From Spirochaetota bacterium (GTDB taxonomy: Bacteria; Spirochaetota; UBA12135; COTS27): DNA of 64,000 nucleotides. The position numbers were made by a program, and so were the translations under genes. Below are positions 18,479 through 27,805 of this stretch, one piece after another. Under the pieces are notes generated by a model, which was given only the letters and a program-made list of their open reading frames with translations, ran no database searches and was not told where the DNA came from. Position 1 is the stretch's first letter; every line of letters begins with the position of its first letter. The DNA lies in contig AP019861.1 of NCBI GenBank assembly GCA_013426755.1, positions 2,387,271 through 2,451,270 of the forward strand, written 5' to 3'.

Positions 18479-19396
18479 TTAGTCTTCATTGAAGCGAAGT
18501 TTGATGATATATGAGTATTTATTGACTGAGTTGGCAGTTTCTATAAGTTCGATCTTGACCACGCTTTCGTATGCATGGGTTACTGGGCTGTCATTGCCTG
18601 GGATTGAGATATCAATGGCACGATCGGCGTCAAAATTTTTTTCTTCATATCGCAATTGAAAATCCCTAGGCGCCTTTAACCTAATCGATACGGGAGTATT
18701 ATTATGATTAGTGAGCTGTGGTACAACTATTTCATTGGGAGGGATGATGTCTGTTGTTACGGTGACGTCAGAGATTCCCTGTGTAATATTTACAAGCATA
18801 TCTGCATAATTGATCTGAAATACAGGTCGCTTGATAACAAAATTTATCACAAAGGCTAGTGTATGGAATTGTAAACTTAGCTCATCTCTTAAATAAAAGA
18901 GAGCGGTTATTGTACCGCCCATACTTCCTGCTGGCTCCATCATGTATAGATAACAGGGGTCACAAGGTACTGTTTCACGCATCTTTGATGACTGATTTGT
19001 GACAAAGAACTTATATCCTGCAGGGGGATTATCGATTTTGATTTGAAATACGACGTTAGAATCAATATTGGGAACTGAATTTATTGTGAAAGTTTTCCTA
19101 TGTTTATCATACGCTATTCCATTGGGTGAAGCACTTTGAGAATTGCTAAGGTAATCTGTCTCTTTTAATGGAATACCTACTTCTAGGTAGGCAGGTACAA
19201 ATTCTCCTCTACTTGTTTCGGTCAAAAGGCTAATATTGCTATATTGTACCGAATCTTCGATCTTAACCTGTGTAAGTGGGTCAGGAAGTGAGTTTTCGTG
19301 TATTACCATTGTGCAACCTATGAGGATGCTAGGTATTAGGATGGTCTGCGCCCATACTATCGTTTTTTGTAAAAATTGCTTGTCCACTGCCCACAC
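18479..19396 (-). CDS. Putative lipoprotein, function unknown
   Basis: N-terminal hydrophobic segment ending SILIGCTMV, a lipobox-like site with cysteine at about residue 28, predicts an exported lipoprotein; spirochaetal lipoboxes are relaxed. The rest (about 275 aa) looks rich in beta strands, with N, D and S in loops, and resembles no family I can name. A CDPC near 143 could form a disulfide. The only nearby starts are GTG at 19396 and another at 19387; neither has a ribosome binding site. It stands alone, convergent with the redoxin gene and about 290 bases downstream of the cytochrome gene. A short direct repeat, TAGGCTAACT, lies just past its stop. Confidence 0.7.
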   Translation of the reverse strand: MWAVDKQFLQKTIVWAQTILIPSILIGCTMVIHENSLPDPLTQVKIEDSVQYSNISLLTETSRGEFVPAYLEVGIPLKETDYLSNSQSASPNGIAYDKHRKTFTINSVPNIDSNVVFQIKIDNPPAGYKFFVTNQSSKMRETVPCDPCYLYMMEPAGSMGGTITALFYLRDELSLQFHTLAFVINFVIKRPVFQINYADMLVNITQGISDVTVTTDIIPPNEIVVPQLTNHNNTPVSIRLKAPRDFQLRYEEKNFDADRAIDISIPGNDSPVTHAYESVVKIELIETANSVNKYSYIIKLRFNED

Positions 19397-19688
19397 CAGA
19401 CCATAATAAAAATTATTATGGCATTTATAAAGTTCTTTTCAATGTATAAACTTTTTAATTAATAACTGCTATCATGATCCTTGCGACTTTTCCTACATTT
19501 ACGAGAAGTTATATTTTCAAAAAAAAGAAAGAGAATGTTGTTAAGAAACCAGTATTCTTAGAGAACAAACATTGAATAAAGAAGATTTTAAAATTGAGGA
19601 TTCGAGTTATTTTTTCAAGGAAGATCCGTAATATCAAGGGGAATGGGTAGTAGATTAACAATAGATTGAAAATAGATTGGGATTAGCC

Positions 19689-20246
19689 TTACTTTCTATC
19701 TGTTTTAAGTGTTTTTTTGAGGTTGAGAATGTCGGCTGGTGTGGGAATGGCTTCTTTAGAAGTAGTGGGGGTATAGATTTCCATCAAATACGCTGTATAA
19801 AAAGCAATACTGATGAGTTCTTCATCACTTAAATAAGGATACCTATGCTTTTTGGAGAGCGGATGATTGACAAGGCCGTCGCGCAGGCTAGAAGCAATAG
19901 TAAGGACATCAAAGGTAGGCTGTGCGGCGTAAATGTCCTTAAAACTAGGTGGTTTTTCAATGTCTTTAAGAAATGCGTTTTTAGTACCCGTATTCCGTCC
20001 TAATCCCGCCGCGCCATGGCAAGTGGCACATTTTCTGACGTGAAATTGCCGATGCCCATCTTCGAGCGTTGCTTCAAATGTGACGAGTTGTTCTTTTTTA
20101 GGAGCGGTCGCCTGCCCATTTTTACTGCAAGTACCTAAAAGCACCGTAAAAAATAGGCTGGCACCCAAAATAAGTACAATTTTCTTAGCTAAATATTTCT
20201 TAGCTAAATACGATGACTTGTTAGAAATACCGACTATTTGACTCAT
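19689..20246 (-). CDS. Membrane-anchored monohaem c-type cytochrome
   Basis: KCATCHGAAG holds a single haem-attachment site (Cys73, Cys76, His77). A C-terminal YTAYLMEIYTP gives a candidate methionine axial ligand, as in class I cytochromes c. The N-terminus has a membrane segment (VLILGASLFFTVLLGTC), either an uncleaved anchor or a relaxed lipobox at Cys40. The protein is therefore periplasmic and probably carries electrons to a terminal oxidase or peroxidase not seen here. ATG is preceded by AGAGG 6-7 bases away. Residues 13-22 (YLAKKYLAKK) come from a small in-frame duplication. Haem supply fits the cobA-hemD gene at 53-55 kb. A cytochrome in a spirochaete points to some respiratory or oxygen-handling ability. 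Confidence 0.9.
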   Translation of the reverse strand: MSQIVGISNKSSYLAKKYLAKKIVLILGASLFFTVLLGTCSKNGQATAPKKEQLVTFEATLEDGHRQFHVRKCATCHGAAGLGRNTGTKNAFLKDIEKPPSFKDIYAAQPTFDVLTIASSLRDGLVNHPLSKKHRYPYLSDEELISIAFYTAYLMEIYTPTTSKEAIPTPADILNLKKTLKTDRK

Positions 20247-20415
20247 TGTATACCTCTTTGCCCTATCAATCCATTGAAAATGACTACAGAACGAATGAGA
20301 ACTCTATTAGAAACTTAGACTTAAAGCATTATCTCAATAGCTGAACCCCACTTCTTACAAAATGACCGTTAAAGAGATCACTTCTGTAATAAAAACGGAG
20401 AACAAAATGCTGCCT

Positions 20416-20436
20416 GGGCTAGCACAAAGCTAGCCC
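20416..20436 (-). terminator. GC-rich hairpin downstream of the HU-like gene
   Basis: Perfect 8-bp stem GGGCTAGC / GCTAGCCC with loop ACAAA, about 70 bases past the stop of the HU-like gene on the minus strand. It stands out in an AT-rich gap. A short T-rich stretch (CATTTTG) follows only after several bases, so it is an imperfect intrinsic terminator. Confidence 0.5.
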
Positions 20437-20505
20437 TATCGTGGTACACTTGAGTATCATGTTAAATACTCATTAAATACAAGGAAAAATCTATCTACTC
20501 AGTGG

Positions 20506-20832
20506 CTAAGAAGATTGTTTGACCTTTTCTTTAAAGTTTTTAGAAAAAGTAAATTTAGGCACATTAGTTGCAGGCTTGGCTTTAATGGTAATGGTTTCGC
20601 GTGTTGCGGGATTGATACCTTTACGTTCTTTAGTTGCAGGCTTACGGTGAGCATAAATCTTGCCAATGTTCCCAAGCGGCACTCTATTTCCACTAAATAT
20701 ACCCTTTTCTATCACATCGAACAACGAGTCAAGAATATCCTTAGCTTGTTTTTTACTGATACTGTGTTCTTGAGCAATATAATTGATAATGCTGTTTGCA
20801 GTGAATTTACTAGGAATTTCGCTTTGATTCAT
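20506..20832 (-). CDS. HU/IHF-family DNA-binding protein
   Basis: Small histone-like protein, 108 aa, that bends and compacts DNA as a dimer. The N-terminal helices (SIINYIAQEHSISKKQAK) are followed by VPLGNIGKIYAHRKPAT and the beta-arm segment KGINPATRETITIKAKP, matching the GRNPxTGExxxIxA pattern with the intercalating proline conserved. The C-terminal PKFTFSKNFKEKV is also typical. A ribosome binding site is weak (GGGA about 14 bases before ATG). The N-terminus is about 12 residues longer than in HU of E. coli. Whether it is the main nucleoid protein or a second copy cannot be told here. Confidence 0.93.
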   Translation of the reverse strand: MNQSEIPSKFTANSIINYIAQEHSISKKQAKDILDSLFDVIEKGIFSGNRVPLGNIGKIYAHRKPATKERKGINPATRETITIKAKPATNVPKFTFSKNFKEKVKQSS

Positions 20833-20945
20833 AAAAATGACTTCCCTTTACTATGAGTTTAATATAAGCAATTGATTTTTTTATTTAATTAATAGTTTAT
20901 ATTTGTTGAATACGTCGTTAATGATTGATTGGCACCCCCCAATGA

Positions 20946-21554
20946 TTACTCGACAGGTTGCCGTAAGATGACCTTCATGTTCTCTGGAATGACTTTGCGT
21001 GGATAAGAAAGATGGACTTCATGATAAAAACCACTTTCTTTAAGATTATTGAAAGACAGGTATTTTCTGAGTTCTTTGATGGAATAGATCTCAGAACCAA
21101 TCTTTCCATAATGCATAATACTCACACATTTGCCTATTTTCACGTGTTCTGTAACAATACTCTCAGCAATGATAAAGTTTTTTTTGCGAACACAATAGTC
21201 ACGTGCCTCTTCTATCATCTCAGCAGTGATGAAATTGTATTTTCTGATAAGCAAAATCCAATGCCATTCGTCTTCGTCGACTTGCTCTTGAAAAGCATTT
21301 CCCTCGACCCAGCGCATAATCTCAAGTTTGGGTATAGAAAAAACAATTTCCTGGCGTTTACAGATCTGCTGAATAACTTTATTGAAGAAAAACAATGCGT
21401 TGACCTTATTGATAAATTCGGCACCTAACGTTTTTCCCTGTCCTTTAATACGAATAAAATCATATTCACCTAATTCTACGATAGCGGGCTGATTCGATGC
21501 GGTATAATAAAGTGGGTCTTGTTTGACAAGATTATTTTTATTTTTGACTGACAT
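20946..21554 (-). CDS. GyrI-like small-molecule-binding domain protein
   Basis: Stand-alone GyrI-like domain, 202 aa. Seen: DPLYYTASNQPAIVELGEYD near residue 13, IPKLEIMRW near 74 (the PPLEGLWW-like strand of the family) and DEDEWHWILLIRKYNFIT near 92. Such proteins bind hydrophobic small molecules; some members hydrolyse or sequester toxicants, and others are the sensor half of transcription factors. No DNA-binding domain is attached here, so it probably acts as a ligand-binding or hydrolase protein. No ribosome binding site is seen before the ATG. It is upstream of the HU-like gene, about 110 bases away, and faces an 830-base gap. Confidence 0.8.
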   Translation of the reverse strand: MSVKNKNNLVKQDPLYYTASNQPAIVELGEYDFIRIKGQGKTLGAEFINKVNALFFFNKVIQQICKRQEIVFSIPKLEIMRWVEGNAFQEQVDEDEWHWILLIRKYNFITAEMIEEARDYCVRKKNFIIAESIVTEHVKIGKCVSIMHYGKIGSEIYSIKELRKYLSFNNLKESGFYHEVHLSYPRKVIPENMKVILRQPVE

Positions 21555-22383
21555 TGTACGACTAATGATGGGTTAAATATTAATACTGTAGAATAAATAC
21601 TATTCCTCTTACAAGTTTTAAACGTATAACCACTAATTATACCATGAATACCCATCACAACAGCCAAATTTACAACCCAACTCACAACTTAACGCCTCAA
21701 ACACATAAAAAATGAACTCTTTTCACAATTATTCTGATCACATCACGCATTTTTAGCCAATAATATTTAAAATATTGAGACTTTAATCATATAATATAAT
21801 ATCCAGAATTTATACTGGGTGCTGGAAAAAATTCATTGAGACAAACTTATCGAAAAAATGCATTGAAGCTATCACCTTAAATTGATCTCACATTTTTCTT
21901 GGATTTTATTTAAAATTATTGAAATTTGCTAAAATTATCAAAATTCATCAAAATTCTTAAAACGCACTAAGATTCTTAAAATGTTCTTTAAAATTTTTTA
22001 ATCACAACTAAAACTTACTTGAAATTAAAACAAAGCCCAAAACTAAGACCTACTCCAAAACCTACTACCCACTCCTACTACCCACTAAGAAGTACCCAGA
22101 TCTACTAAGATCTATAACCCTATTCATGCACATTCGCCTTAAAGAGAGAAACCACCTATCCTAAAATGATAATCCCTTAATAAAAATTGAGATAGCAATG
22201 ATGAACCTATAATGAACCTATATCTACCTGCGATATTGCGATAAGGTACCCTCTACAACAAAGTACACTTATTATTGTTCTGTAAAAATGGTTCTATAAA
22301 AAAAAATTGACTGTCTGAATTTTTTAGAGGATAGGCCTTCATCTACCTGAAATTATTCGCTACCTAAGAAAAACGTAATTCAA
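21555..22383. other. AT-rich gap, no credible gene
   Basis: About 830 bases between the GyrI-like gene (minus) and fabZ (plus). It contains ATATAATATAAT near 21792 and many degenerate short repeats (AAAATTCATC/AAAATTCTTA near 21945, CCTACTACCCACT near 22060). No open frame with protein-like composition, no tRNA and no strong hairpin were found. It must contain the divergent promoters. Confidence 0.45.
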
Positions 22384-22830
22384 ATGGAAATAGAAGAAAT
22401 TATAAAAACACTGCCGCATCGCTATCCATTTTTGATGATTGATCGGGTGGTGCACTTAGACAAAGATCGGATTGTCGCTATAAAAAATGTCAGTGCCAAT
22501 GAGCCTTATTTTGTAGGACATTTTGTAGAAGAAAAGATCATGCCCGGTGTTTTAATCCTCGAGACAATGGCACAGGCCTCAGCTATTAAAGCCATTAAAA
22601 GCCGTAACCTTGTCAATCCATCATTTTATCTACTCAGCATCACGCATGCCAAATTTCGCCATCAAGTCAAACCCGGTGATACGCTCCGTATCGAAGCATT
22701 GGAAACACATTCTAGTGGAACACGGCTTAAATTTGATTGTCAGGCGTTTGTAGAAAAAAAAATGGTCTCAGATGTGAAATTCCTAGCCATGTTCACAGAC
22801 AACGCAGAACCCTCTTCAAAACCCGCCTAG
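22384..22830 (+). CDS. fabZ: 3-hydroxyacyl-ACP dehydratase
   Basis: FabZ dehydrates 3-hydroxyacyl-ACP in fatty-acid elongation. The 148-aa hot-dog-fold protein has LPHRYPFLMIDRV near residue 10, EPYFVGHF with catalytic His46, and MPGVLILETMAQ with catalytic Glu60. The usual FPGNP after GHF is FVEEK here, a small divergence. No ribosome binding site is visible before the ATG. In Gram-negative bacteria fabZ often lies between lpxD and lpxA-lpxB. Here lpxB follows on the same strand after about 290 bases but lpxA and lpxD are absent, so the cluster looks reduced. Confidence 0.95.
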   Translation: MEIEEIIKTLPHRYPFLMIDRVVHLDKDRIVAIKNVSANEPYFVGHFVEEKIMPGVLILETMAQASAIKAIKSRNLVNPSFYLLSITHAKFRHQVKPGDTLRIEALETHSSGTRLKFDCQAFVEKKMVSDVKFLAMFTDNAEPSSKPA

Positions 22831-23121
22831 CTTATCACAAGAACCGCCGTAGTCTTGCTTATTTATTTTGATTTTACTTAGGTTTATTTAGTCATAACAA
22901 CCATCTCCTTTTGACTTCCATATGACAATCTTAAATACAGACAAGCTTAAATACAGACAAGCCGTTCATACTGCTAAGTAAAATTCTCTATCAAACGATA
23001 TTAACAGATATGTGCACTGCAGATTTACGGGGCTTCGAATACTTATAGCAGGTCATAAGTCCATAAAGCAGGTCATCACAATCCATAAAGAAGTACTCCT
23101 ATCGAGCTATTTTCCTAAGAG

Positions 23122-24570
23122 ATGCGGCGCTATCATATATTAATCACATGTTTTGATGTGTCAGCAGATCATCACGCTGCCAGACTCATTCATTATTTAC
23201 AACATATCTGGCAAGACCGCGTCGTGTGGTCAATAATGGGGGGCGAAGAAACGTTAAAATTAGCCCAAAAATACAATCACGTGCACGTCTTAGAACATTC
23301 TGCTACGAATAGTGCCATTGGTTTATCAGAAAGTGTCTTAGAGGTCTTCCGTAGTCCGCTACTTTCAACATCGGTACGGCGGTTTTTAAAGCATGGATAC
23401 CACAAAAACGCACGGACTGACTGGGGAAAGGTGGACCTCTTCCTCCCCTTTGATGGACAAGGACGCAATCTCTCCTTAGGCAAATTTGCTTATCAATTAA
23501 AGATTCGGACAGGATATTTCTTCCCTCCCATTGTCTTTATCTGGGGAAAGTGGAATATAAAAAAAATGCGCTATTTCAACCCCATTTTATGTGTCTTCAA
23601 GCCCAATTGGATGCTGTACCGTGACCATCATGTCGACGCAGCGACATTTGTCGGACACCCTTTTGCCTACTATCTACTAGCCAATGATACAAATGCGTTA
23701 GCTCAAAAACACTCCTTACCCCTTACAGAAGCCTCTCCGTCATCCCATACTAGCTCTCCGCTCCACCACTTACCGCAGCACCAAGCACCCGCTAAGAATA
23801 ATCACCCAAACCAAAACCGAAGTATAGAAGCGTTTAACCATCTCATCGCCCAGTATAACATTGAGGAGCGAACGGAACAATTTAAAAAAAAATTGCGAAT
23901 CCGTGCCAATGAATGGGTCATCAGCCTCTTCCCAGGCAGTCGCCGTCAAGAAATCCGTAAAGTAACACCTATTTTACTAAAAACACTTCAAACCCTTCAA
24001 AATACGTATCCCCATGGCGTAGAACTTCCCTCGCACACAGGAAAACCCAAACGTTATCGTCTTCGATTCATCTTAGCACTCTCGCATAAACAATTTCTAA
24101 GACCGCTGTTGAAATTACGAATGCAAGCAAACATTGATAAGCGAACGTTACCTATTGTGTACGGTGCTTACGAAGAAACACTCAAAGTCTCACGAATGGC
24201 ATTGACATGTTCTGGGACGGTAACCTTCAAAGCATCCTTTCTCGGTGTGCCGCATGTTATTTTATACAATATTTCATGGCTATCTTACTTAGTCGCTAAG
24301 ATTGTCGTCAAAACGCCTTATATCGGCATGCTCAATATCCTTCATAACCGTTTGCTCGTACGCGAACTTATCAATCACGATTTATCCGTTAAAAACATTA
24401 TTGCAGAAATTACGCCTTATTTAGAAGACGAGAACTACTTTAAAGAACAAAGCCGTAAACTTATCACTTCCGCTAAAATGGTCTGCCCGCCAACTTCTAT
24501 AACTTCACATCCATTTAAAAACATTGAAACAGCACTGGCTAAGGTTATTTCTTCCTCTTCCTCCTCCTAG
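23122..24570 (+). CDS. lpxB: LpxB-like lipid-A-disaccharide synthase (GT19), divergent
   Basis: GT19 glycosyltransferase, 482 aa (usual about 380). Family marks: FVGHPFAYYL near 176, LFPGSRRQEI near 264 (nucleotide-phosphate loop), CSGTVTFKASFLGVPHVILY near 363 and LVAKIVVKTPYIGMLNIL near 392. Differences: the N-terminal GExSGD loop is replaced by CFDVSADHHAA, and the glutamate expected after SGT is a lysine (SGTVTFK). Residues about 198-235 are an inserted S/P/H/Q/N-rich block, and the C-terminus ends in six serines. Known enzymes join UDP-2,3-diacylglucosamine to lipid X. Without lpxA, lpxC or lpxD nearby, this one may act in another outer-membrane glycolipid pathway, or lipid A genes may lie elsewhere. 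Confidence 0.8.
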   Translation: MRRYHILITCFDVSADHHAARLIHYLQHIWQDRVVWSIMGGEETLKLAQKYNHVHVLEHSATNSAIGLSESVLEVFRSPLLSTSVRRFLKHGYHKNARTDWGKVDLFLPFDGQGRNLSLGKFAYQLKIRTGYFFPPIVFIWGKWNIKKMRYFNPILCVFKPNWMLYRDHHVDAATFVGHPFAYYLLANDTNALAQKHSLPLTEASPSSHTSSPLHHLPQHQAPAKNNHPNQNRSIEAFNHLIAQYNIEERTEQFKKKLRIRANEWVISLFPGSRRQEIRKVTPILLKTLQTLQNTYPHGVELPSHTGKPKRYRLRFILALSHKQFLRPLLKLRMQANIDKRTLPIVYGAYEETLKVSRMALTCSGTVTFKASFLGVPHVILYNISWLSYLVAKIVVKTPYIGMLNILHNRLLVRELINHDLSVKNIIAEITPYLEDENYFKEQSRKLITSAKMVCPPTSITSHPFKNIETALAKVISSSSSS

Positions 24571-24656
24571 TAAAGAGTTTTTTTGACATCGTAGAGTCGT
24601 TCATTCCTAATCACAACAAACAACAAAGCCATCCCAACAAAGCCATCATTGTCTTA

Positions 24657-25811
24657 TCACGAACTGAATTCACGCATCCAATCTTTAAATACAGGGTCTA
24701 AGCCCAATTGTCGTACACGCTTTGTGACGGCAGCTGGCGACCTGGTGTCTTCAATTGAAAATTGTTCGAGTGTTTTCTTAGGATAACACGCGTAGCCGCC
24801 GGGATTCGTTTGGCTGCCCGCCGTCAGTGCTGTGATGCCTAGCGGGATCATGTAATCGCGAAATAACTGGCGTTCACGGGTAGATAACGAGAGTCCTAAG
24901 TCTTCATCAAAAATGCGGTAAGCAAAGATTAATTGGGCGAGGTCGCGTTCTGTGGGGAAATAGTCTGTATTTTGCCCTGCTTGGGTGACCGTGATCTTTT
25001 CAGCAGGTCTGAGCCGTGGAAATGAGACGGTATATTCGCATTGCCAGAAGCGTTTGTGGAGGTATTTATAATGAAGTGCCGTATAATAACTATCGCAGCG
25101 CCACGGCGCAAGTCCCAGCAATGCACCGATGCCGAGTTTATGAATGCCAATCATTCCTGCCCGCTCAGGCGTCGCTAAACGATAGCTAAAATTGGCTTTT
25201 TTCCCGCGCGGGTGATATTTTTTGTAAAGAGCGCTGTGATACGTCTCTTGGTAAATTGTCACACCATCTAGACCTAGTGCCCTTAGTTCTTTATATTCAC
25301 TACTTTCAAGGGGTTGTACTTCTAACATCACTTCTGAGAAATGTGCTTTGAAGAGGGGAATCATTTTTTTAAAATAATCCATACCAACGCGGCTACTGTG
25401 TTCGCCCGTGAGAATGAGAACGCGATCGTACCCAAATTTTTTAAGGGCAGCAATCTCTTTCAAAACTTCTTTCTCTGAAAGTGTGATGCGTGGAACTTGA
25501 TTTGTATAAGAAAAACCACAATACGTGCAGATATTATGACATTCATTGGAAAGATAAATGGGAACAAAAAATTTAATCGTCTTCCCAAACCGTTTTCGTG
25601 TGAGCGTTTGACTTACCGCAGCCATTTCAGGCAAATACTCACTCGCCGCTGGACTGATCAGTGCTAGAAAATCTTCAAGCGTCCCCGCTCCAGCGCAGTG
25701 TAACGCCTGTTCGACACGAGCAGCACGGACGTGTTCGATCTGCTCTATGATTTCCTGCGGGGGATGTTGTTTTAAAATTTCTAGAAACGACGATGGCTGG
25801 GATTTAAGCAT
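24657..25811 (-). CDS. thiH: 2-iminoacetate synthase (tyrosine lyase), thiamin biosynthesis
   Basis: Radical-SAM enzyme that cleaves tyrosine to dehydroglycine (2-iminoacetate) and p-cresol for the thiazole part of thiamin. Residues 88-100 contain CHNICTYCGF, the CxxxCxxC cluster motif at Cys91, Cys95 and Cys98. Further marks are LILTGEHS near 134, EVQPL near 162 and the C-terminal AGSQTNPGGYA of ThiH. Length 384 aa is normal. ATG has GAGAG 7 bases upstream. The remaining thi genes (thiS, thiF, thiG) are not here, and no TPP riboswitch consensus was seen upstream. It is downstream of nfu on the same strand, fitting its need for Fe-S cluster supply. Confidence 0.95.
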   Translation of the reverse strand: MLKSQPSSFLEILKQHPPQEIIEQIEHVRAARVEQALHCAGAGTLEDFLALISPAASEYLPEMAAVSQTLTRKRFGKTIKFFVPIYLSNECHNICTYCGFSYTNQVPRITLSEKEVLKEIAALKKFGYDRVLILTGEHSSRVGMDYFKKMIPLFKAHFSEVMLEVQPLESSEYKELRALGLDGVTIYQETYHSALYKKYHPRGKKANFSYRLATPERAGMIGIHKLGIGALLGLAPWRCDSYYTALHYKYLHKRFWQCEYTVSFPRLRPAEKITVTQAGQNTDYFPTERDLAQLIFAYRIFDEDLGLSLSTRERQLFRDYMIPLGITALTAGSQTNPGGYACYPKKTLEQFSIEDTRSPAAVTKRVRQLGLDPVFKDWMREFSS

Positions 25812-25968
25812 ACGACCACTCTCGTTATTTGAAGCACTGTGGTTATGTATTTATTGAGTGGTTCTGATTAATGCCTCGCTGCAGTCGCTAGGTCTTTCAT
25901 CTAAATACGATATGGTTCTGTAAATAAAAAACCAAAATAGTTAACCCTATCTTCTTTTTTAAATTAGG

Positions 25969-26511
25969 TCAGTTAGAAATGACTTCAATCTCGGGGTCAT
26001 ATTCGTCTTGTAAGATACCCTGGATTGCCATGAGTGTTCCAGAGAAGGCACTCGGGCAGCTGTGACAGGCGCCTTCATAATTGACGGTGAGCGTTTTCGC
26101 TTCGAGCGAGATAAGTTCGAGGTCGCCGCCGTCCATCTGTAATGCCGGTCTGACGGTACGACTGAGGATCTCATCTATCGTTTTAAGTTCGCCTTCATAC
26201 CGTGGAGCGGAGCTATTTTCCTGGGGCGTGGTGAATTCGGGGTCGTGATCGGGTCCTTTTTCGGTCATCACCTTAATGACAGCAGGCTCTAATACTTCCC
26301 ATGGAATATCATTGTTTTTAGTGACGGTGACCGTATTTTGAAAGAAATGCAGCTGAATGACGCCTTCTAGATTAAATAGCGCCGCAGCTAACGGAATCGT
26401 CAAAGCTTCCTCCAAATTTTTAAAAGTCGCCTTGCCTTCGCTTTTAAGGTCACGTTCGCATAGAAATTTCAATGCATTCGGATTAGGTGTAGGTTGACTC
26501 ATAACACGCAT
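25969..26511 (-). CDS. Nfu-type Fe-S cluster scaffold/carrier
   Basis: Two domains: an Nfu N-terminal domain (MSQPTPNPNALKFL, then NLEGVIQLHFFQNTVTVTK) and a NifU C-terminal domain (VRPALQMDGGDLELISLE, then GACHSCPSA with the cluster-binding CxxC at about residues 149 and 152). Nfu proteins carry [4Fe-4S] clusters to enzymes such as aconitase and radical-SAM proteins, both encoded in this window. I chose the ATG at 26511, which has GAGG 9 bases upstream; the frame opens earlier with an ATG at 26526. The next gene downstream is thiH after about 160 bases. Upstream it is divergent from the Sua5/YrdC gene. Confidence 0.93.
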   Translation of the reverse strand: MRVMSQPTPNPNALKFLCERDLKSEGKATFKNLEEALTIPLAAALFNLEGVIQLHFFQNTVTVTKNNDIPWEVLEPAVIKVMTEKGPDHDPEFTTPQENSSAPRYEGELKTIDEILSRTVRPALQMDGGDLELISLEAKTLTVNYEGACHSCPSAFSGTLMAIQGILQDEYDPEIEVISN

Positions 26512-26683
26512 CTTTGATGTCCTCATAAAATTTGACTTAAATCTTTAATCTATAACAAATTCTTAACTAACAACTACTTACTACTAATAATATACTCAAT
26601 TATATGATATAGTTCAAGTAATTTTTTAATTTAATGCAAATTCACTACAAACTTAATACAAATTCAATACGTATTTTTAGCAC

Positions 26684-27475
26684 ATGATGTGCCCTGCTCC
26701 TTTATTTAATGCGACTAAAATAACTAGGCTATTACGCATGCAGCGTCTTCTAGCTCGTCTTCAAGCAAAGCATCATTGGGAGCGCAGTACGACTAGTCTG
26801 TACTATATATTCTGTAAAACCGTACTTGCTGGCAGGATTATTGCTTTAGAAACGGATACGGTGCCTGGGTTAGCGGTAGATGTGCTTAGTCTGAGCGCTT
26901 TAGCGCGGCTTTATTGCCTTAAAAAAAGAGCCGCAGCTAAACCTATTGTCTGGCTTATTTCTGAGATAAAGCCACTACTCCCTTATATCGAATATTCCCC
27001 GCTAGCTAGAAGATTAGTAGAAAAATACTGGCCTGGTGCGTTAACGATTGTCTTCAACCTCACACCAGCGGGAAGCCAAGCCCTAAAAACGAACCTATTC
27101 CCACCAGCACAGCACCTAGCTACCCAATCACCCGCACCTACGCCTAACTATACCTCCCAAGCACAACTAAAAATAAGCCACAACCCGAAAAACAATGAAA
27201 TCTTCCCCACAATAAAAACAATTGCCCTAAGAATGCCAGCAGACCCCTTCATTCTAACCGCGCTGCAACTCTTAGGAACACCCCTAGCTGTGACGAGTGC
27301 GAATTATTCCGATGAACCCCCACCCAAAACCCTTGCTGAGGTAAGAAAACTCTTTGCAACACAAATTGACGTCTACTTAGAACGGGGAAGGACAATGTCA
27401 AACCACGCCTCCACTATTGTCGATATCAGTACAGGCACTGCCATTATCAAACGCCAGGGCACCCTTAAACTCTAG
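26684..27475 (+). CDS. tsaC: Sua5/YciO/YrdC-family threonylcarbamoyl-AMP synthase
   Basis: Makes threonylcarbamoyl-AMP for the t6A37 modification of ANN-decoding tRNAs. Seen: IIALETDTVPGLAVD near 52, LKKRAAAKPIVWLI near 79 (the KxR and K residues of the nucleotide site), YWPGALTIVF near 115, LRMPADPF near 182 and TSANYSDEPPPKTLAE near 204, ending VDISTGTAIIKRQG. At 263 aa it is longer than TsaC (about 190) but lacks the Sua5 C-terminal domain. The extra length is an N-terminal extension of about 45 aa, possibly from a start chosen too early, and an inserted P/Q/S/T/N-rich block at about 135-172. No ribosome binding site is clear. Confidence 0.9.
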   Translation: MMCPAPLFNATKITRLLRMQRLLARLQAKHHWERSTTSLYYIFCKTVLAGRIIALETDTVPGLAVDVLSLSALARLYCLKKRAAAKPIVWLISEIKPLLPYIEYSPLARRLVEKYWPGALTIVFNLTPAGSQALKTNLFPPAQHLATQSPAPTPNYTSQAQLKISHNPKNNEIFPTIKTIALRMPADPFILTALQLLGTPLAVTSANYSDEPPPKTLAEVRKLFATQIDVYLERGRTMSNHASTIVDISTGTAIIKRQGTLKL

Positions 27476-27805
27476 CTATTTTTAACTTATATGAGATATA
27501 TACAGACAATAGACCCATCATGGCTTATTTTACATTGAGACGCCGCTAGGGTATATGTAGAGTACACAAAATTAGCTTATCCTAGCCGATTGAGATGAAT
27601 TTATTTCAGCTAAAATAAGACTAGGTTACTGCCACCGATTGAGATGAGTTTATTTTAGCTACGGCTGTTATAATCAGTATATTATTGACTGAGTTAACTA
27701 AGCGTACCTCCGTGCATCAATGTGTACTTCCGTGCATCAATGTGTACTTCCGTGCATCCATGCAAAACTCCGCTGAAAACACGGCTTAGCTTGGCGTAAC
27801 GGCAG
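27476..27805. other. Gap with degenerate direct repeats between convergent genes
   Basis: 330 bases between convergent stops. It contains two copies of a CCGATTGAGATGA(A/G)TTTATTT element about 63 bases apart (near 27577 and 27640) and the 20-bp array at 27702-27761. No gene and no clear terminator were seen. Confidence 0.5.
27702..27761. repeat. 20-bp tandem repeat, 3 copies
   Basis: Three head-to-tail copies of a 20-base unit with core TACTTCCGTGCATCAATG, followed by a decayed fourth. It lies just past the 3' end of the acidic-protein gene. Confidence 0.9.

Noticed and set aside
25812-25968. TPP riboswitch upstream of thiH
   Set aside because: No CTGAGA and no ACCTGA-type conserved core were found on the minus strand between nfu and thiH.
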